Shown in pieces: positions 27,196 to 35,844 of a DNA stretch of 64,000 nucleotides. Position 1 is the stretch's first letter. Every line of letters begins with the position of its first letter. Source of the DNA: JBNNGK01 sp050268245 (GTDB lineage Bacteria; Pseudomonadota; Gammaproteobacteria; Enterobacterales; Enterobacteriaceae); the NCBI RefSeq assembly GCF_050268245.1, contig NZ_JBNNGK010000005.1, positions 62,001-126,000 of the forward strand. The letters run 5' to 3'. Below the pieces are notes generated by a model. That model did not search any database and was not told where the DNA came from. It saw nothing but the letters and a program-made list of their open reading frames with translations. The translations under genes were made by a program, and so were the position numbers.

Positions 27196-28038
27196 TTAAC
27201 GAATGGTTTTGGGTGTCATCACGCGGCGAGCGCCGATGTAATGGCTTTGCCAGTAGTCACTATTGAGTTTGCTGATACGAATCTCTTCGCCGGTGCGCGG
27301 TGACTGAATAAACTGACCGTTGCCAAGATAGACGCCAACATGGTCGGCGACACCGCGATTGTTGATGCGAAAGAACACCAAATCACCACTTTCCAGCTCG
27401 TTTTTCTTGATTGGAGCGGCATCGCGCAAATGGTACATTTCGTTAGCGGTGCGCGGCATTTTGATTTTCATCACATCTTTATAGGCATAATAAACCAGCC
27501 CACTGCAATCAAAACCGGTGCGTGGCGAACTGCCCCCCCAACGATAGGGTTTACCCATTTGGCTCATCAGCTTGGCCAAGGCGGTCTGCTTCGCATGTTG
27601 ATAGCGTTTTTTATGTGCTGCACTGAGTTTCGGTGGACGAGTATTGTGCTGCAGCTTTTCACTGCGTAACCGATGCGTGTTCGTTAAACCAGCGGTGCGA
27701 TGGCGACCATAACCTTTTTTGTAGCCTTTTTTGGGCGGTGTGACGTTTATTTTCGCACTGTGTATCGCTTTGCGTGTTGATTTAACCCGGGTGGATTTTT
27801 TAGCCGTTTTGATGGTTGTGTTTTTAATCGTCTTTAATCGAGGCGTTTTTTGCGGCGTGGTGGTTTTGGCCTTTTTAGCGGCCTTTTCTGCTTTCTTTTT
27901 TTTACGTTCGCTCAGCCGTGCTTCATTCACATGGCTTTTACGTAGATCAGCGCTAACGCCAGACGATGGCGCAGCCTGTGCCAAATTTAACAACACTTGA
28001 GCAAACAACAACGCAAAAAGCGCAATAATTAAACGCAT
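27196..28038 (-). CDS. mepH: Murein DD-endopeptidase MepH (NlpC/P60 family)
   Basis: MepH cuts D-Ala-mDAP cross-links in peptidoglycan in the periplasm, allowing wall expansion. It has 280 residues: signal peptide (about 1-22, ending AQA), a long very basic Lys/Thr/Arg-rich linker (about 34-150), and an NlpC/P60 domain with catalytic Cys in FDCSGLVYYAYKD and His in VADHVGVYLGNG. Position between sodB and grxD matches E. coli ydhO. The basic linker makes it stand out. Confidence 0.92.
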   Translation of the reverse strand: MRLIIALFALLFAQVLLNLAQAAPSSGVSADLRKSHVNEARLSERKKKKAEKAAKKAKTTTPQKTPRLKTIKNTTIKTAKKSTRVKSTRKAIHSAKINVTPPKKGYKKGYGRHRTAGLTNTHRLRSEKLQHNTRPPKLSAAHKKRYQHAKQTALAKLMSQMGKPYRWGGSSPRTGFDCSGLVYYAYKDVMKIKMPRTANEMYHLRDAAPIKKNELESGDLVFFRINNRGVADHVGVYLGNGQFIQSPRTGEEIRISKLNSDYWQSHYIGARRVMTPKTIR

Positions 28039-28440
28039 GTTGACGACACCAACCCTGGACAGGAACCCGCGACAGTATTCCGTAAAGACACGCGATAAAA
28101 CAGTGAATAACCTGCAAATAATAATCCATATTGTGAGAAAACGTTAATAGCATTTTTAATAATAAAAAAAATAGCGCGGGTAGAGGCGACATCAATATCA
28201 CTCTAATCGCACCGAGAGAGGTTACCCAACTGTACGGATGGGGAAATCTAGGGTGAAAAATGCGGGTTAAAAATGTTAATCTGCAGCTAGGTTTTGACCA
28301 TAATGGCGTTATCAGCGCTGTGTGGAGACGCAGTCGGAATGCCCTTGCAAAAGATAGCGTTTTTTTGCGGGGTATCCAGCCGCTACAATAGCCAGCGAGA
28401 TGCATGTTGTAGCCATGATGTGGCTTGAGGAAGCAATAAA

Positions 28441-28785
28441 ATGACGACGATTGAAAAAATTCAGCAACAAATTGCTGAGAACCCGATCCTGCTGTACATG
28501 AAGGGTTCACCAAAATTACCTAACTGCGGCTTCTCAGCCCAGGCTGTTCAGGCATTATCGGCCTGCGGTGAGCGTTTTGCTTACGTTGATATTTTGCAAA
28601 ACCCAGACATTCGTTCTGAGTTACCGAAGTACGCCAATTGGCCAACTTTCCCACAATTGTGGGTTGACGGTGAATTGGTCGGCGGTTGCGATATTATTAT
28701 CGAGATGTATCAGCGTGGCGAATTGCAGCCGTTGATTAAAGAGACGGCAGAGAAGTACAAACAGCAAGAAGACCAGCAGTCTTAA
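28441..28785 (+). CDS. grxD: Monothiol glutaredoxin GrxD (Grx4)
   Basis: GrxD binds a [2Fe-2S] cluster with glutathione and works in iron-sulphur trafficking. The monothiol CGFS active site is in PKLPNCGFSAQAVQ near residue 30; the PQLWVDGELVGGCDI block contacts glutathione. It has 114 residues, the usual length. Divergent from mepH; the 402-nt gap between them shows only promoter-like AT-rich sequence. Confidence 0.96.
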   Translation: MTTIEKIQQQIAENPILLYMKGSPKLPNCGFSAQAVQALSACGERFAYVDILQNPDIRSELPKYANWPTFPQLWVDGELVGGCDIIIEMYQRGELQPLIKETAEKYKQQEDQQS

Positions 28786-28849
28786 TCGCGGTTGATGTTA
28801 ATGATAACGGGTGGCACGGGGTAATCCCTATGCCGCCCGTTTTTATTGT

Positions 28850-29497
28850 TCAGTCTTGGTTATCGATGGCTAAGGGCCAGCCGCCAAGGCGTTTCCAACG
28901 GTTGACTAACTCGCAGAATAGCAGAGCGGTTTGTTCCGTATCATACAACGCTGAGTGAGCTTGGCTACTGTCAAACTGCATACCGGCGGCGATACACGCT
29001 TTTGCCAGCACCGTTTGCCCTAATACCAAGCCGCTTAACGCCGCCGTATCAAAGGTGGCAAACGGATGGAACGGGTTGCGTTTCAACCCGGCACGCTCCG
29101 CGGCTGCCATCAGAAAACTGTGGTCGAAGTTGGCGTTGTGCGCCACGATTATCGCCCGGTTGCACCCTTGATCCTTAATACCTTTACGCACAGCCTTGAA
29201 GATAGCATGCAGTGCATCATATTCACTCACTGCGCCGCGTAAAGGATTACTCGGATCGATGCCATTGAACGCTAGCGCTTCCGGTTGCAGGTTCGCGCCT
29301 TCAAAGGGTTCGACGTGGAAATGCAGCGTTTCGTCCTGTTGCAACCAGCCGTCTTCATCCATTTTTAACGTGACGGCGGCAATTTCAAGTAACGCATCGG
29401 TGCGCGCGTTAAAGCCAGCGGTTTCTATATCTATTACTACGGGATAAAACCCACGAAAACGACCACACAGGGCGTTAAGATCACTTTTTTCGGCCAT
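28850..29497 (-). CDS. rnt: Ribonuclease T
   Basis: RNase T is a DEDD-family 3'-5' exoribonuclease that finishes the 3' ends of tRNA and 5S/23S rRNA. The DEDD residues are in VVIDIETAGFN, AHNANFDHSF and AHSALYDTEQTA. The start at 29497 (MAEKSDLNALCGRFRG) gives 215 residues as in E. coli; a longer frame to 29545 lacks family support. It follows gloA in the nemR-nemA-gloA-rnt direction. Confidence 0.95.
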   Translation of the reverse strand: MAEKSDLNALCGRFRGFYPVVIDIETAGFNARTDALLEIAAVTLKMDEDGWLQQDETLHFHVEPFEGANLQPEALAFNGIDPSNPLRGAVSEYDALHAIFKAVRKGIKDQGCNRAIIVAHNANFDHSFLMAAAERAGLKRNPFHPFATFDTAALSGLVLGQTVLAKACIAAGMQFDSSQAHSALYDTEQTALLFCELVNRWKRLGGWPLAIDNQD

Positions 29498-29605
29498 CAG
29501 TTTCTTATCTTCATCGAATGCAGCGCGTATTATGGCAAATTTCACGCCGAGTTGCAGGGAGTTATCTCGCGGGGATAAAGAAGGGCGCAGAAAGCGCCCT
29601 CAATA

Positions 29606-30013
29606 CTAATTACCTAAGCCGTGGCCGGCATGCTTGTTTTCAATCAGTTCAATTTTGTAACCGTCGGGATCTTCAACAAAGGCAATGACGGTGGTGCCGC
29701 CTTTTACTGGCCCGGCTTCGCGGGTGACGTTGCCGCCTGCGTTACGGATGCGATCGCAGGTTGCGGCGACATCGTCAACGCCGAGCGCCAAGTGACCAAA
29801 TGCAGAACCCATTTCGTAACTGTCGACACCCCAATTATAGGTCAGCTCAATCACTGCGCCTTCGCTTTCATCGGTATAGCCTACAAACGCCAGTGAATAT
29901 TTGTATTCGGTATTTTCACTGGTACGTAGTAAGCGCATGCCTAATACCTTGGTGTAGAAGTCGACGGAGCGTTGCAGATCACCGACACGGAGCATGGTAT
30001 GGAGTAAGCGCAT
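29606..30013 (-). CDS. gloA: Lactoylglutathione lyase (glyoxalase I) GloA
   Basis: GloA converts the methylglyoxal-glutathione adduct to S-lactoylglutathione and is Ni-dependent in enteric bacteria. It has 135 residues. The metal ligands are in RLLHTMLRVGDL (His), VIELTYNWG (Glu), GHLALGVDD (His) and KIELIE (Glu). It is downstream of nemA, forming an electrophile-detoxification operon under NemR as in E. coli. Confidence 0.96.
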   Translation of the reverse strand: MRLLHTMLRVGDLQRSVDFYTKVLGMRLLRTSENTEYKYSLAFVGYTDESEGAVIELTYNWGVDSYEMGSAFGHLALGVDDVAATCDRIRNAGGNVTREAGPVKGGTTVIAFVEDPDGYKIELIENKHAGHGLGN

Positions 30014-30159
30014 AATTTCCTCTGATTGCAGATTTTGCCGAGCTTGGCGGCGTAGAGAGTAAAGCTAAAGCAGTATAACGTTGTCGGATAAAGGAATTCA
30101 ACGTGCGGCGAGGCACTTTCACCACGGCCGGTAACGGATACCGGCCGTGGCGCCAGCGC

Positions 30160-31257
30160 TTAGAGCGTTGGGTAGTCGGTATACCCTTCGGCACCGCCGC
30201 CGTAGAAGCTTTCTGGTTTAGGTTCATTGAGCGGCGCGTTTTGTTGCAAACGCGCTAACAGATCGGGGTTGGCGATATAATCGCGGCCGAAGGCAGCGGC
30301 ATCAATAAAGCCTTTATTGATTAACGTCTCTGCTTTTTCCGCCGTGTAGGCACCGGCACCAATAATCACGCCGCTAAAACGGGCACGTACCGCATCACGG
30401 AAGGCATCGGAGTAAGGTTTGCCACCCGCCCAGTCAGGTTCTGAAATGTGCAGGAAAGCGATATTGCGCTTGTTCAACTCCTCCACCAGATACAGCGCTG
30501 CGTCTTCCTGATCTTCGCCGTTATCCAAGCCGTTGAATGGGCCAAGCGGTGAAATGCGAATGCCAATATGTTCCGCACCCCATTCGTTAATGCTGGCGTC
30601 AACCACGTCCAGTGTCAGACGGGTACGATTTTCGATGTTGCCACCATATTGATCGGTGCGCTGGTTAGACGCGGGGGCCATAAATTGATGCAGCAGATAA
30701 CCGTGCGCTGCGTGCAGTTCAACGAAATCGAAACCAGCATCACGTGCGTTGGCGGTTGCCTGACGAAAATCATTGATGATGCCAGGAATTTCCTCTGTTT
30801 CCAGCGCCCGAGGCGTGGAAGTAGGTACCCGAACCCAAGCACCAGCTTCATCACGTACCGTCGTTCGCGTATCGGCATTGATAGCGGACGGCGCTACCGG
30901 GGACTGCTGGCCTGGTTGCAGGCTGTCATGTGAGATACGTCCAACGTGCCACAACTGCACGGCGATATGGCCGTTCTTATCATGTACTGCCTGCGTGATA
31001 TTTTTCCAGGCGGCAATCTGCTCGGGGGTGTGTAAGCCTGGCGCGCCCGCGTAGCCTTTGGCTTGGAAAGAAACCTGTGTGGCCTCGGTGATAATCAAGC
31101 CTGCACTGGCACGTTGTGCATAGTACTCGGCCATCATTGGCGTCGGAATATCACCGGGTTCCGTGCTGCGAAGACGCGTTAGCGGAGCCATGAATACGCG
31201 ATTGGGTAGTGTGATGTTGCCCACGTCAATCGGGGTGAATAGTTTTTCAATTTTCAT
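30160..31257 (-). CDS. nemA: N-ethylmaleimide reductase NemA (old yellow enzyme)
   Basis: NemA is an FMN-dependent ene-reductase that detoxifies electrophiles such as N-ethylmaleimide, nitro-esters and quinones. It has 365 residues with the OYE landmarks: start LFTPIDVGNITLPNRVFMAPLTR, active-site segment FVELHAAHGYLLHQFMAPASNQR and the C-terminal GFIDAAAFGRDYIANP. A NemR box lies 18 nt upstream of its start. Confidence 0.95.
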   Translation of the reverse strand: MKIEKLFTPIDVGNITLPNRVFMAPLTRLRSTEPGDIPTPMMAEYYAQRASAGLIITEATQVSFQAKGYAGAPGLHTPEQIAAWKNITQAVHDKNGHIAVQLWHVGRISHDSLQPGQQSPVAPSAINADTRTTVRDEAGAWVRVPTSTPRALETEEIPGIINDFRQATANARDAGFDFVELHAAHGYLLHQFMAPASNQRTDQYGGNIENRTRLTLDVVDASINEWGAEHIGIRISPLGPFNGLDNGEDQEDAALYLVEELNKRNIAFLHISEPDWAGGKPYSDAFRDAVRARFSGVIIGAGAYTAEKAETLINKGFIDAAAFGRDYIANPDLLARLQQNAPLNEPKPESFYGGGAEGYTDYPTL

Positions 31258-31274
31258 AATGCATCCTGCTTTAA

Positions 31275-31289
31275 TAGACCGGTCGTCTA
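31275..31289 (-). promoter_or_regulatory. NemR box upstream of nemA
   Basis: TAGACCGGTCGTCTA matches the NemR box TAGACCNNNNGTCTA. It lies in the 87-nt gap between nemR and nemA and suggests that nemA has its own regulated promoter in addition to read-through from nemR. Confidence 0.75.
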
Positions 31290-31344
31290 GTGATTGGGTG
31301 ATAAAAATACAATGACAACGCTACGCTCAATCAGGGGAGTGCGG

Positions 31345-31950
31345 TTACGGTTGAACCGGACGCAGCAGTCGCTCAATACTGTCTAACGCGCAGGTTAGCG
31401 GCGCCACGGAACGGCGTATTTTGGCGCGTAATGATGCGCCTAACCACAGGGCGTACAGTGTTTCTGCGGTAGCGCCTGAGTTTGAGGCGATCGACAACGA
31501 CCCCTCAGCGATGCCGCGTTCTATGGCACTTTGCAAGCGGCTCACCACGCGAGAGGTGCCGGTGTCCAACGCGTGTCGCATCGGCTCCGACAGATCGCTC
31601 ACCTCGGCCGATAACTTGACTGCCAAGCAGGAATTATGGCATTCACTGTCACAATGATAGCTGATGGCTTGCGCATAATAGCTTAAGAGCTGATGGCGTG
31701 CATCGTGGCGAGTATCAGCAAACAGTGCCTGCATTTGCACATCATAATTTTCAAAGTAACGCTGCAGCATGGCTTCACCGAAAGCTTCCTTTGAACGGAA
31801 GTAGTGATAAAACGATCCCTTTGGCACACCGGCGGTAGCCAAGAGCTCGCTTAACCCCATACCCGTAAAGCCCAGGCGCAGGCTTAGGCACTCGCCAGTA
31901 GCAAGCAGGTGTTCACGTGTGTCAGTGTTGCAATGTGTATGTTTAGTCAT
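31345..31950 (-). CDS. nemR: TetR-family electrophile-sensing repressor NemR
   Basis: NemR represses nemRA-gloA until reactive electrophiles or hypochlorous acid modify its cysteines. It has 201 residues. The N-terminal helix-turn-helix (GMGLSELLATAGVPKGSFYHYFRSK) is intact. The sensor cysteine of E. coli NemR (C106) has a counterpart in SCLAVKLSAEV; additional cysteines are nearby (SECHNSC). A NemR box lies 18-33 nt upstream of its start. Confidence 0.93.
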   Translation of the reverse strand: MTKHTHCNTDTREHLLATGECLSLRLGFTGMGLSELLATAGVPKGSFYHYFRSKEAFGEAMLQRYFENYDVQMQALFADTRHDARHQLLSYYAQAISYHCDSECHNSCLAVKLSAEVSDLSEPMRHALDTGTSRVVSRLQSAIERGIAEGSLSIASNSGATAETLYALWLGASLRAKIRRSVAPLTCALDSIERLLRPVQP

Positions 31951-31967
31951 AATAGGTCTGAGAATAA

Positions 31968-31983
31968 TAGACCAATCGGTCTA
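31968..31983 (-). promoter_or_regulatory. NemR box upstream of nemR
   Basis: TAGACCAATCGGTCTA is a perfect inverted repeat of TAGACC around a 4-nt centre. It lies 18 nt before the nemR start and should be the autoregulatory site. Confidence 0.78.
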
Positions 31984-32150
31984 GGTCAAGTCAGTTAACG
32001 CCTTGGGTGCTAAAACACAGAGTAATGTTAGGGACATCAACGTCTGGCTGAATGTGAACGGCAGACCGATGCAAGCCCGCTGATGCTCATTTATGACCAG
32101 CGATAAGAGAAGGGGGGGCCGGCTGCACGACGGTGCAGCCGGAAGAGGTA

Positions 32151-32792
32151 TCAATATGCGGCGGTGAATTGCGCGTTGATAAACTGGGGGTTTTCGATCT
32201 CGTCGATGATGGCGACGGCCAAGTCTTCAACTGAAATGCTGGCGGGTGCCTGACCGTTCATCAACAACTTATTCGTGCCTAGACGGAACTGGCCAGTGCG
32301 TTTGCCGGATTCTAGCAGCGCAGCCGGTGACAGATAAGTCCAGTCTAGCGAGTCTTCGTGCTGCAATTTATTACGTAAATCACGCACGGCTTTTGCGCCG
32401 GGGCGAATATTCTCGGGGAATTCTGGTGTATCGACCAATTCAACGCCCGGAGCGACTTCCAGGCTGCCTGCGCCACCTACCACCAACAACCGCTTCACCC
32501 CCGCGCGTTTTACCGCATTCAGGATATGTTGCGTGCCGACGACCGTCTTCTCATACAGATTGTCTTCACTCCACCCTGGGTTGTAGGCGCTGATGATTGC
32601 ATCCTGCCCATTCAGTTGCGTTGCCAGCCAGTCGGTATCGGCAACATCGCCGAGCGCAATATGCAAGTTGGCATGTTCGGGCAGATCTTTTTTCTGTCGA
32701 GCGATGGCTGTGACATGGAGACCGCGTGATAACGCCTCGTCGACGACGCGGCGGCCAACAAAACCTGTCGCGCCAATAATGGTGACTTTCAT
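32151..32792 (-). CDS. NAD(P)-binding oxidoreductase (NmrA/SDR-like)
   Basis: A 213-residue Rossmann-fold protein. The nucleotide-binding loop IGATGFVGRRVV is at residues 5-16; the rest has the short atypical SDR pattern of YwnB/NmrA-like reductases, without the classical YxxxK motif. The substrate cannot be told. It is divergent from a LysR gene, which probably regulates it, a common pairing. Confidence 0.82.
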   Translation of the reverse strand: MKVTIIGATGFVGRRVVDEALSRGLHVTAIARQKKDLPEHANLHIALGDVADTDWLATQLNGQDAIISAYNPGWSEDNLYEKTVVGTQHILNAVKRAGVKRLLVVGGAGSLEVAPGVELVDTPEFPENIRPGAKAVRDLRNKLQHEDSLDWTYLSPAALLESGKRTGQFRLGTNKLLMNGQAPASISVEDLAVAIIDEIENPQFINAQFTAAY

Positions 32793-32932
32793 TTTTCTGC
32801 TCCTGTGAAATTGCGTGTCATTATCAATTATCGAACAAAAATGTCCGGTGTGATGAATACACTGTAGTACTTAACAATGGGGTTGATTAGTGCCATATTC
32901 ATACTTTCTTGATTAAGTAAAACTTCATAATC

Positions 32933-33862
32933 ATGGATAAACTCAATCGAATGGCGGTATTTGCCGTGGTGGTGGCTGAAGGTTCATTGGCCGGGGCTGC
33001 TCGGCGGTTAGGCGTCTCTGCGTCTGCGGTGAGTCAGCACATGCGCGCATTGGAAAAGGCGCTCGGCGTGCCGCTATTGCACCGCTCCACGCGTCGTTTG
33101 GCACTGACTGAGGCGGGAGAGGCATTTTATCCCGGCTGTGAAGCCATGCTGCAACAGGCTCGACAGGCGGAACAACGGTTGGCTGAGCTACGTGACACGT
33201 TGGTGGGCGAACTGCGCATTGCAACGACTGTCGGCATTGGTGCTGGGCCGCTGGCGGAGGCGTTGTCCCCATTGCTGCTGTCCCATCCCAAGTTGACACT
33301 GCGTATTCTGGCTGACGATCGGGTGATCGATATGATTGAGCAACGGGTGGATATTTCACTGCGTGTTAATCGTCAACTGGCTGATGCCAGCATGATTGCC
33401 CACCCGCTAACCGAATGGCCGATGGTACTCTGCGCCGCACCACGTTATCTCACTCAGTACGGCGTGCCGGAAACGCCGCAGGATTTAGTGCATCACCGTT
33501 GGATCACCGGTGACAATCCTGGCTTTCATCTTGACTTACATCATCATTCCGGCGAAGTGTATAAGCTACGCCGAACGGAAGGGCAAATTATCAGCGGCAG
33601 TATGACGGTCATGCGAGCATTTACCCAGATTGGCCTGGGGATCTCGGCTCAACCGCTGTATGAGATTAGCGATGAATTGCGCAGTGGGGCGTTAATTGCA
33701 TTATTGCCCGCATGGCGGCCTTCCGCCTATCGGTTACACGCTTTGACGCTAGAGCGCGCAATGCCGGAGAAAACGCGCCAGGCGTTACGCTATTTACGTG
33801 ACTATTTTCGTCGTATTGCGGAAAAGCCACTTGCCATTGAGGGGGATGACGTCTTCAATTAA
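32933..33862 (+). CDS. LysR-family transcriptional regulator
   Basis: A 309-residue LysR protein. The helix-turn-helix is in FAVVVAEGSLAGAARRLGVSASAVSQHM, and the effector domain follows from about residue 90. It belongs to the large CrgA/DsdC-like subgroup often paired with oxidoreductases. The divergent SDR-like gene 140 nt away is the probable target. No strong ribosome-binding site is seen. Confidence 0.85.
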   Translation: MDKLNRMAVFAVVVAEGSLAGAARRLGVSASAVSQHMRALEKALGVPLLHRSTRRLALTEAGEAFYPGCEAMLQQARQAEQRLAELRDTLVGELRIATTVGIGAGPLAEALSPLLLSHPKLTLRILADDRVIDMIEQRVDISLRVNRQLADASMIAHPLTEWPMVLCAAPRYLTQYGVPETPQDLVHHRWITGDNPGFHLDLHHHSGEVYKLRRTEGQIISGSMTVMRAFTQIGLGISAQPLYEISDELRSGALIALLPAWRPSAYRLHALTLERAMPEKTRQALRYLRDYFRRIAEKPLAIEGDDVFN

Positions 33863-33882
33863 ATGAGGATGTAGGAGGTTTT

Positions 33883-34122
33883 GTGGCGCAGCAATTAGAG
33901 TTTTTCGACATTCCCAGCCCGTGTCGTGGCATTTGCCAGGCCGATGAGCGCGGCTTCTGCCGTGGTTGCTTGCGGAGCCGCGAGGAGCGTTTTGGTTGGA
34001 TGCAAATGAGTGACGCGCAAAAACGTGACGTTTTGCGCTTGTGTCGCCAGCGGTTACTGCGCCTACAACGTGCCAATAAACAGCCTGATGACCCCCAGCC
34101 AGAACAGCCCTCGTTGTTTTAA
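33883..34122 (+). CDS. ydhL: DUF1289 protein (YdhL type)
   Basis: A 79-residue protein starting with GTG at 33883 after a strong GGAGG. The DUF1289 pattern is clear: SPCRGICQADERGFCRGCLRS, four cysteines that probably bind a metal, followed by a basic helix (RDVLRLCRQRL). Function unknown. The position before ydhF matches E. coli ydhL. Confidence 0.88.
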   Translation: MAQQLEFFDIPSPCRGICQADERGFCRGCLRSREERFGWMQMSDAQKRDVLRLCRQRLLRLQRANKQPDDPQPEQPSLF

Positions 34123-34214
34123 ACCGCAGTGAGTTAGAGGTACGTAACGGCATGCGTTTCCCTAAACGGTAGGCTTGTGTATGCTGATGGCAAATCATAT
34201 CACGAGGTCTGAAG

Positions 34215-35111
34215 ATGGTTAATCGTATTCAACTGGCACCGCAGGGGCCGGAATTCTCTCGCCTGGTTTGCGGTTATTGGCGTTTGATGGAGTGGGGCAT
34301 GTCGGCGCAGCAATTGCTGACATTTATCGAACAACACCTCGAATTGGGGATTACCACGGTTGACCATGCGGATATTTATGGTGGCTACGCGTGCGAACAG
34401 GCATTTGGTGACGCGGTACGGCTAAAACCGTCAGTACGTCAGGCGCTGGAGCTGGTCAGCAAATGCGGTATTGCGACCACGGCGAAACCGGGTAATCCGA
34501 TTGGTCATTATATTACCGATCGCCATCACATCATCAGTAGTGCAGAGCAATCGCTCAAAAACTTGCAAACCGATTATCTCGATGTGCTGTTGATCCATCG
34601 TCCCGATCCGTTGATGGCGGCTGATGATGTCGCCGAGGCTTTTGTGGCGCTGCATAAAAGCGGCAAAGTACGCCATTTCGGCGTGTCTAACTTTACGCCT
34701 GCACAGTTCACCCTATTGCAATCACGTCTGCCATTTTCACTGGTGACCAATCAGGTTGAAATTTCGCCGATTCATCAGGACACATTGCTGGATGGCACGC
34801 TGGATCAATGCCAGCAATTGCGTATCAAACCGATGGCGTGGTCTTGCCTGGGTGGCGGCAGTTTAGTTAATCATACTGAGTTCCAAACCTTACGGGATGA
34901 GTTGCAAACCGTCGCTGAGGAAGTGGGGGCGGAAACCATCGAACAAGTGGTTTATGCCTGGATAATGCGTTTGCCAGCAATGCCACTGCCCATTATCGGC
35001 TCTGGCAAGATAGACCGTGTGCGCTCAGCGCTGAAGGCGCAGACACTGACACTGAGCCGCGAGCAGTGGTTCCGTATCCGTAAAGCCGCGTTAGGCTATG
35101 ACGTGCCGTAA
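34215..35111 (+). CDS. ydhF: Aldo/keto reductase YdhF
   Basis: A 298-residue aldo/keto reductase with (beta/alpha)8 barrel motifs: TVDHADIYGGY (catalytic Asp and Tyr), SKCG (catalytic Lys), LLIHRPDP (His) and the NADP-binding GSGKIDRV near the end. The natural substrate is unknown. It precedes sodC, as in E. coli. Confidence 0.92.
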   Translation: MVNRIQLAPQGPEFSRLVCGYWRLMEWGMSAQQLLTFIEQHLELGITTVDHADIYGGYACEQAFGDAVRLKPSVRQALELVSKCGIATTAKPGNPIGHYITDRHHIISSAEQSLKNLQTDYLDVLLIHRPDPLMAADDVAEAFVALHKSGKVRHFGVSNFTPAQFTLLQSRLPFSLVTNQVEISPIHQDTLLDGTLDQCQQLRIKPMAWSCLGGGSLVNHTEFQTLRDELQTVAEEVGAETIEQVVYAWIMRLPAMPLPIIGSGKIDRVRSALKAQTLTLSREQWFRIRKAALGYDVP

Positions 35112-35119
35112 GTTCAGCC

Positions 35120-35145
35120 GTTCCAGCGCCGTCAGGCGTTGGAAC
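35120..35145 (+). terminator. Hairpin after ydhF
   Basis: GTTCCAGCGCC (35120-35130) pairs with GGCGTTGGAAC (35135-35145) through one G-T wobble, with a 4-nt loop. No T tract follows, so it may be a weak terminator. Confidence 0.45.
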
Positions 35146-35315
35146 CGGGAATGGCATGGACTGCTTAAAAAAGGTTAAGTGTCGTCATCAACGTCAAATC
35201 CCCGATTATTGCCCTTTCCCGAATCCGTTAAGTCATACTGTGAAATGTCGCGCAGCAGTGTGGCAGCATTCCCCTATACTGAAAGTTTCGTAATGGAATC
35301 CGTGGAGGTTTTTGT

Positions 35316-35837
35316 ATGAAACATTTTTGGTGTGCGGCTGTGGGCTTGGTGGCCTGCGGCATTGCTCAAGCAGCCACGCAAGACGTTGACATGCATCTGG
35401 TGACGGCACAGGGAGTTGGGCAGGATATTGGCAAGGTGACAATCAATGAAACGCCGTATGGCCTGTTATTCACGCCGCAACTCAAAGCGTTACCGGCAGG
35501 CGTGCATGGTTTTCACGTTCATGAAAACGGCAGTTGTGAACCGGCGATGAAAGCGGGCAACGCCGTCGCTGCATTAGCGGCCGGCGGGCACTATGATCCG
35601 CAAAAAACAGGTGAACATCTTGGGCCTTATGCCGAAGGGCACTTGGGCGATTTACCGGCAATTTATGCGGCCGCTGATGGTGTGGCGAGTGATCCGGTAT
35701 TGGCGCCGAGGCTAAAAAAATTGAGTGAAATTGAAGGCAAAGCGTTAATGGTGCATGTTGGCGGTGATAATCACGCCGACCATCCCAAACCGCTCGGTGG
35801 TGGCGGCGAGCGTTTTGCCTGCGGCGTGATCAAATAA
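35316..35837 (+). CDS. sodC: Periplasmic Cu/Zn superoxide dismutase SodC
   Basis: SodC removes superoxide in the periplasm. It has 173 residues: signal peptide (about 1-20, ending AQA), metal-binding histidines in HGFHVHENGSC, GGHYDPQ, EGHLGDLP and HVGGDNHADHP, and the final GGGGERFACGVIK with the second disulphide cysteine. It resembles the monomeric E. coli enzyme. Confidence 0.96.
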   Translation: MKHFWCAAVGLVACGIAQAATQDVDMHLVTAQGVGQDIGKVTINETPYGLLFTPQLKALPAGVHGFHVHENGSCEPAMKAGNAVAALAAGGHYDPQKTGEHLGPYAEGHLGDLPAIYAAADGVASDPVLAPRLKKLSEIEGKALMVHVGGDNHADHPKPLGGGGERFACGVIK

Positions 35838-35844
35838 TTGTGTC

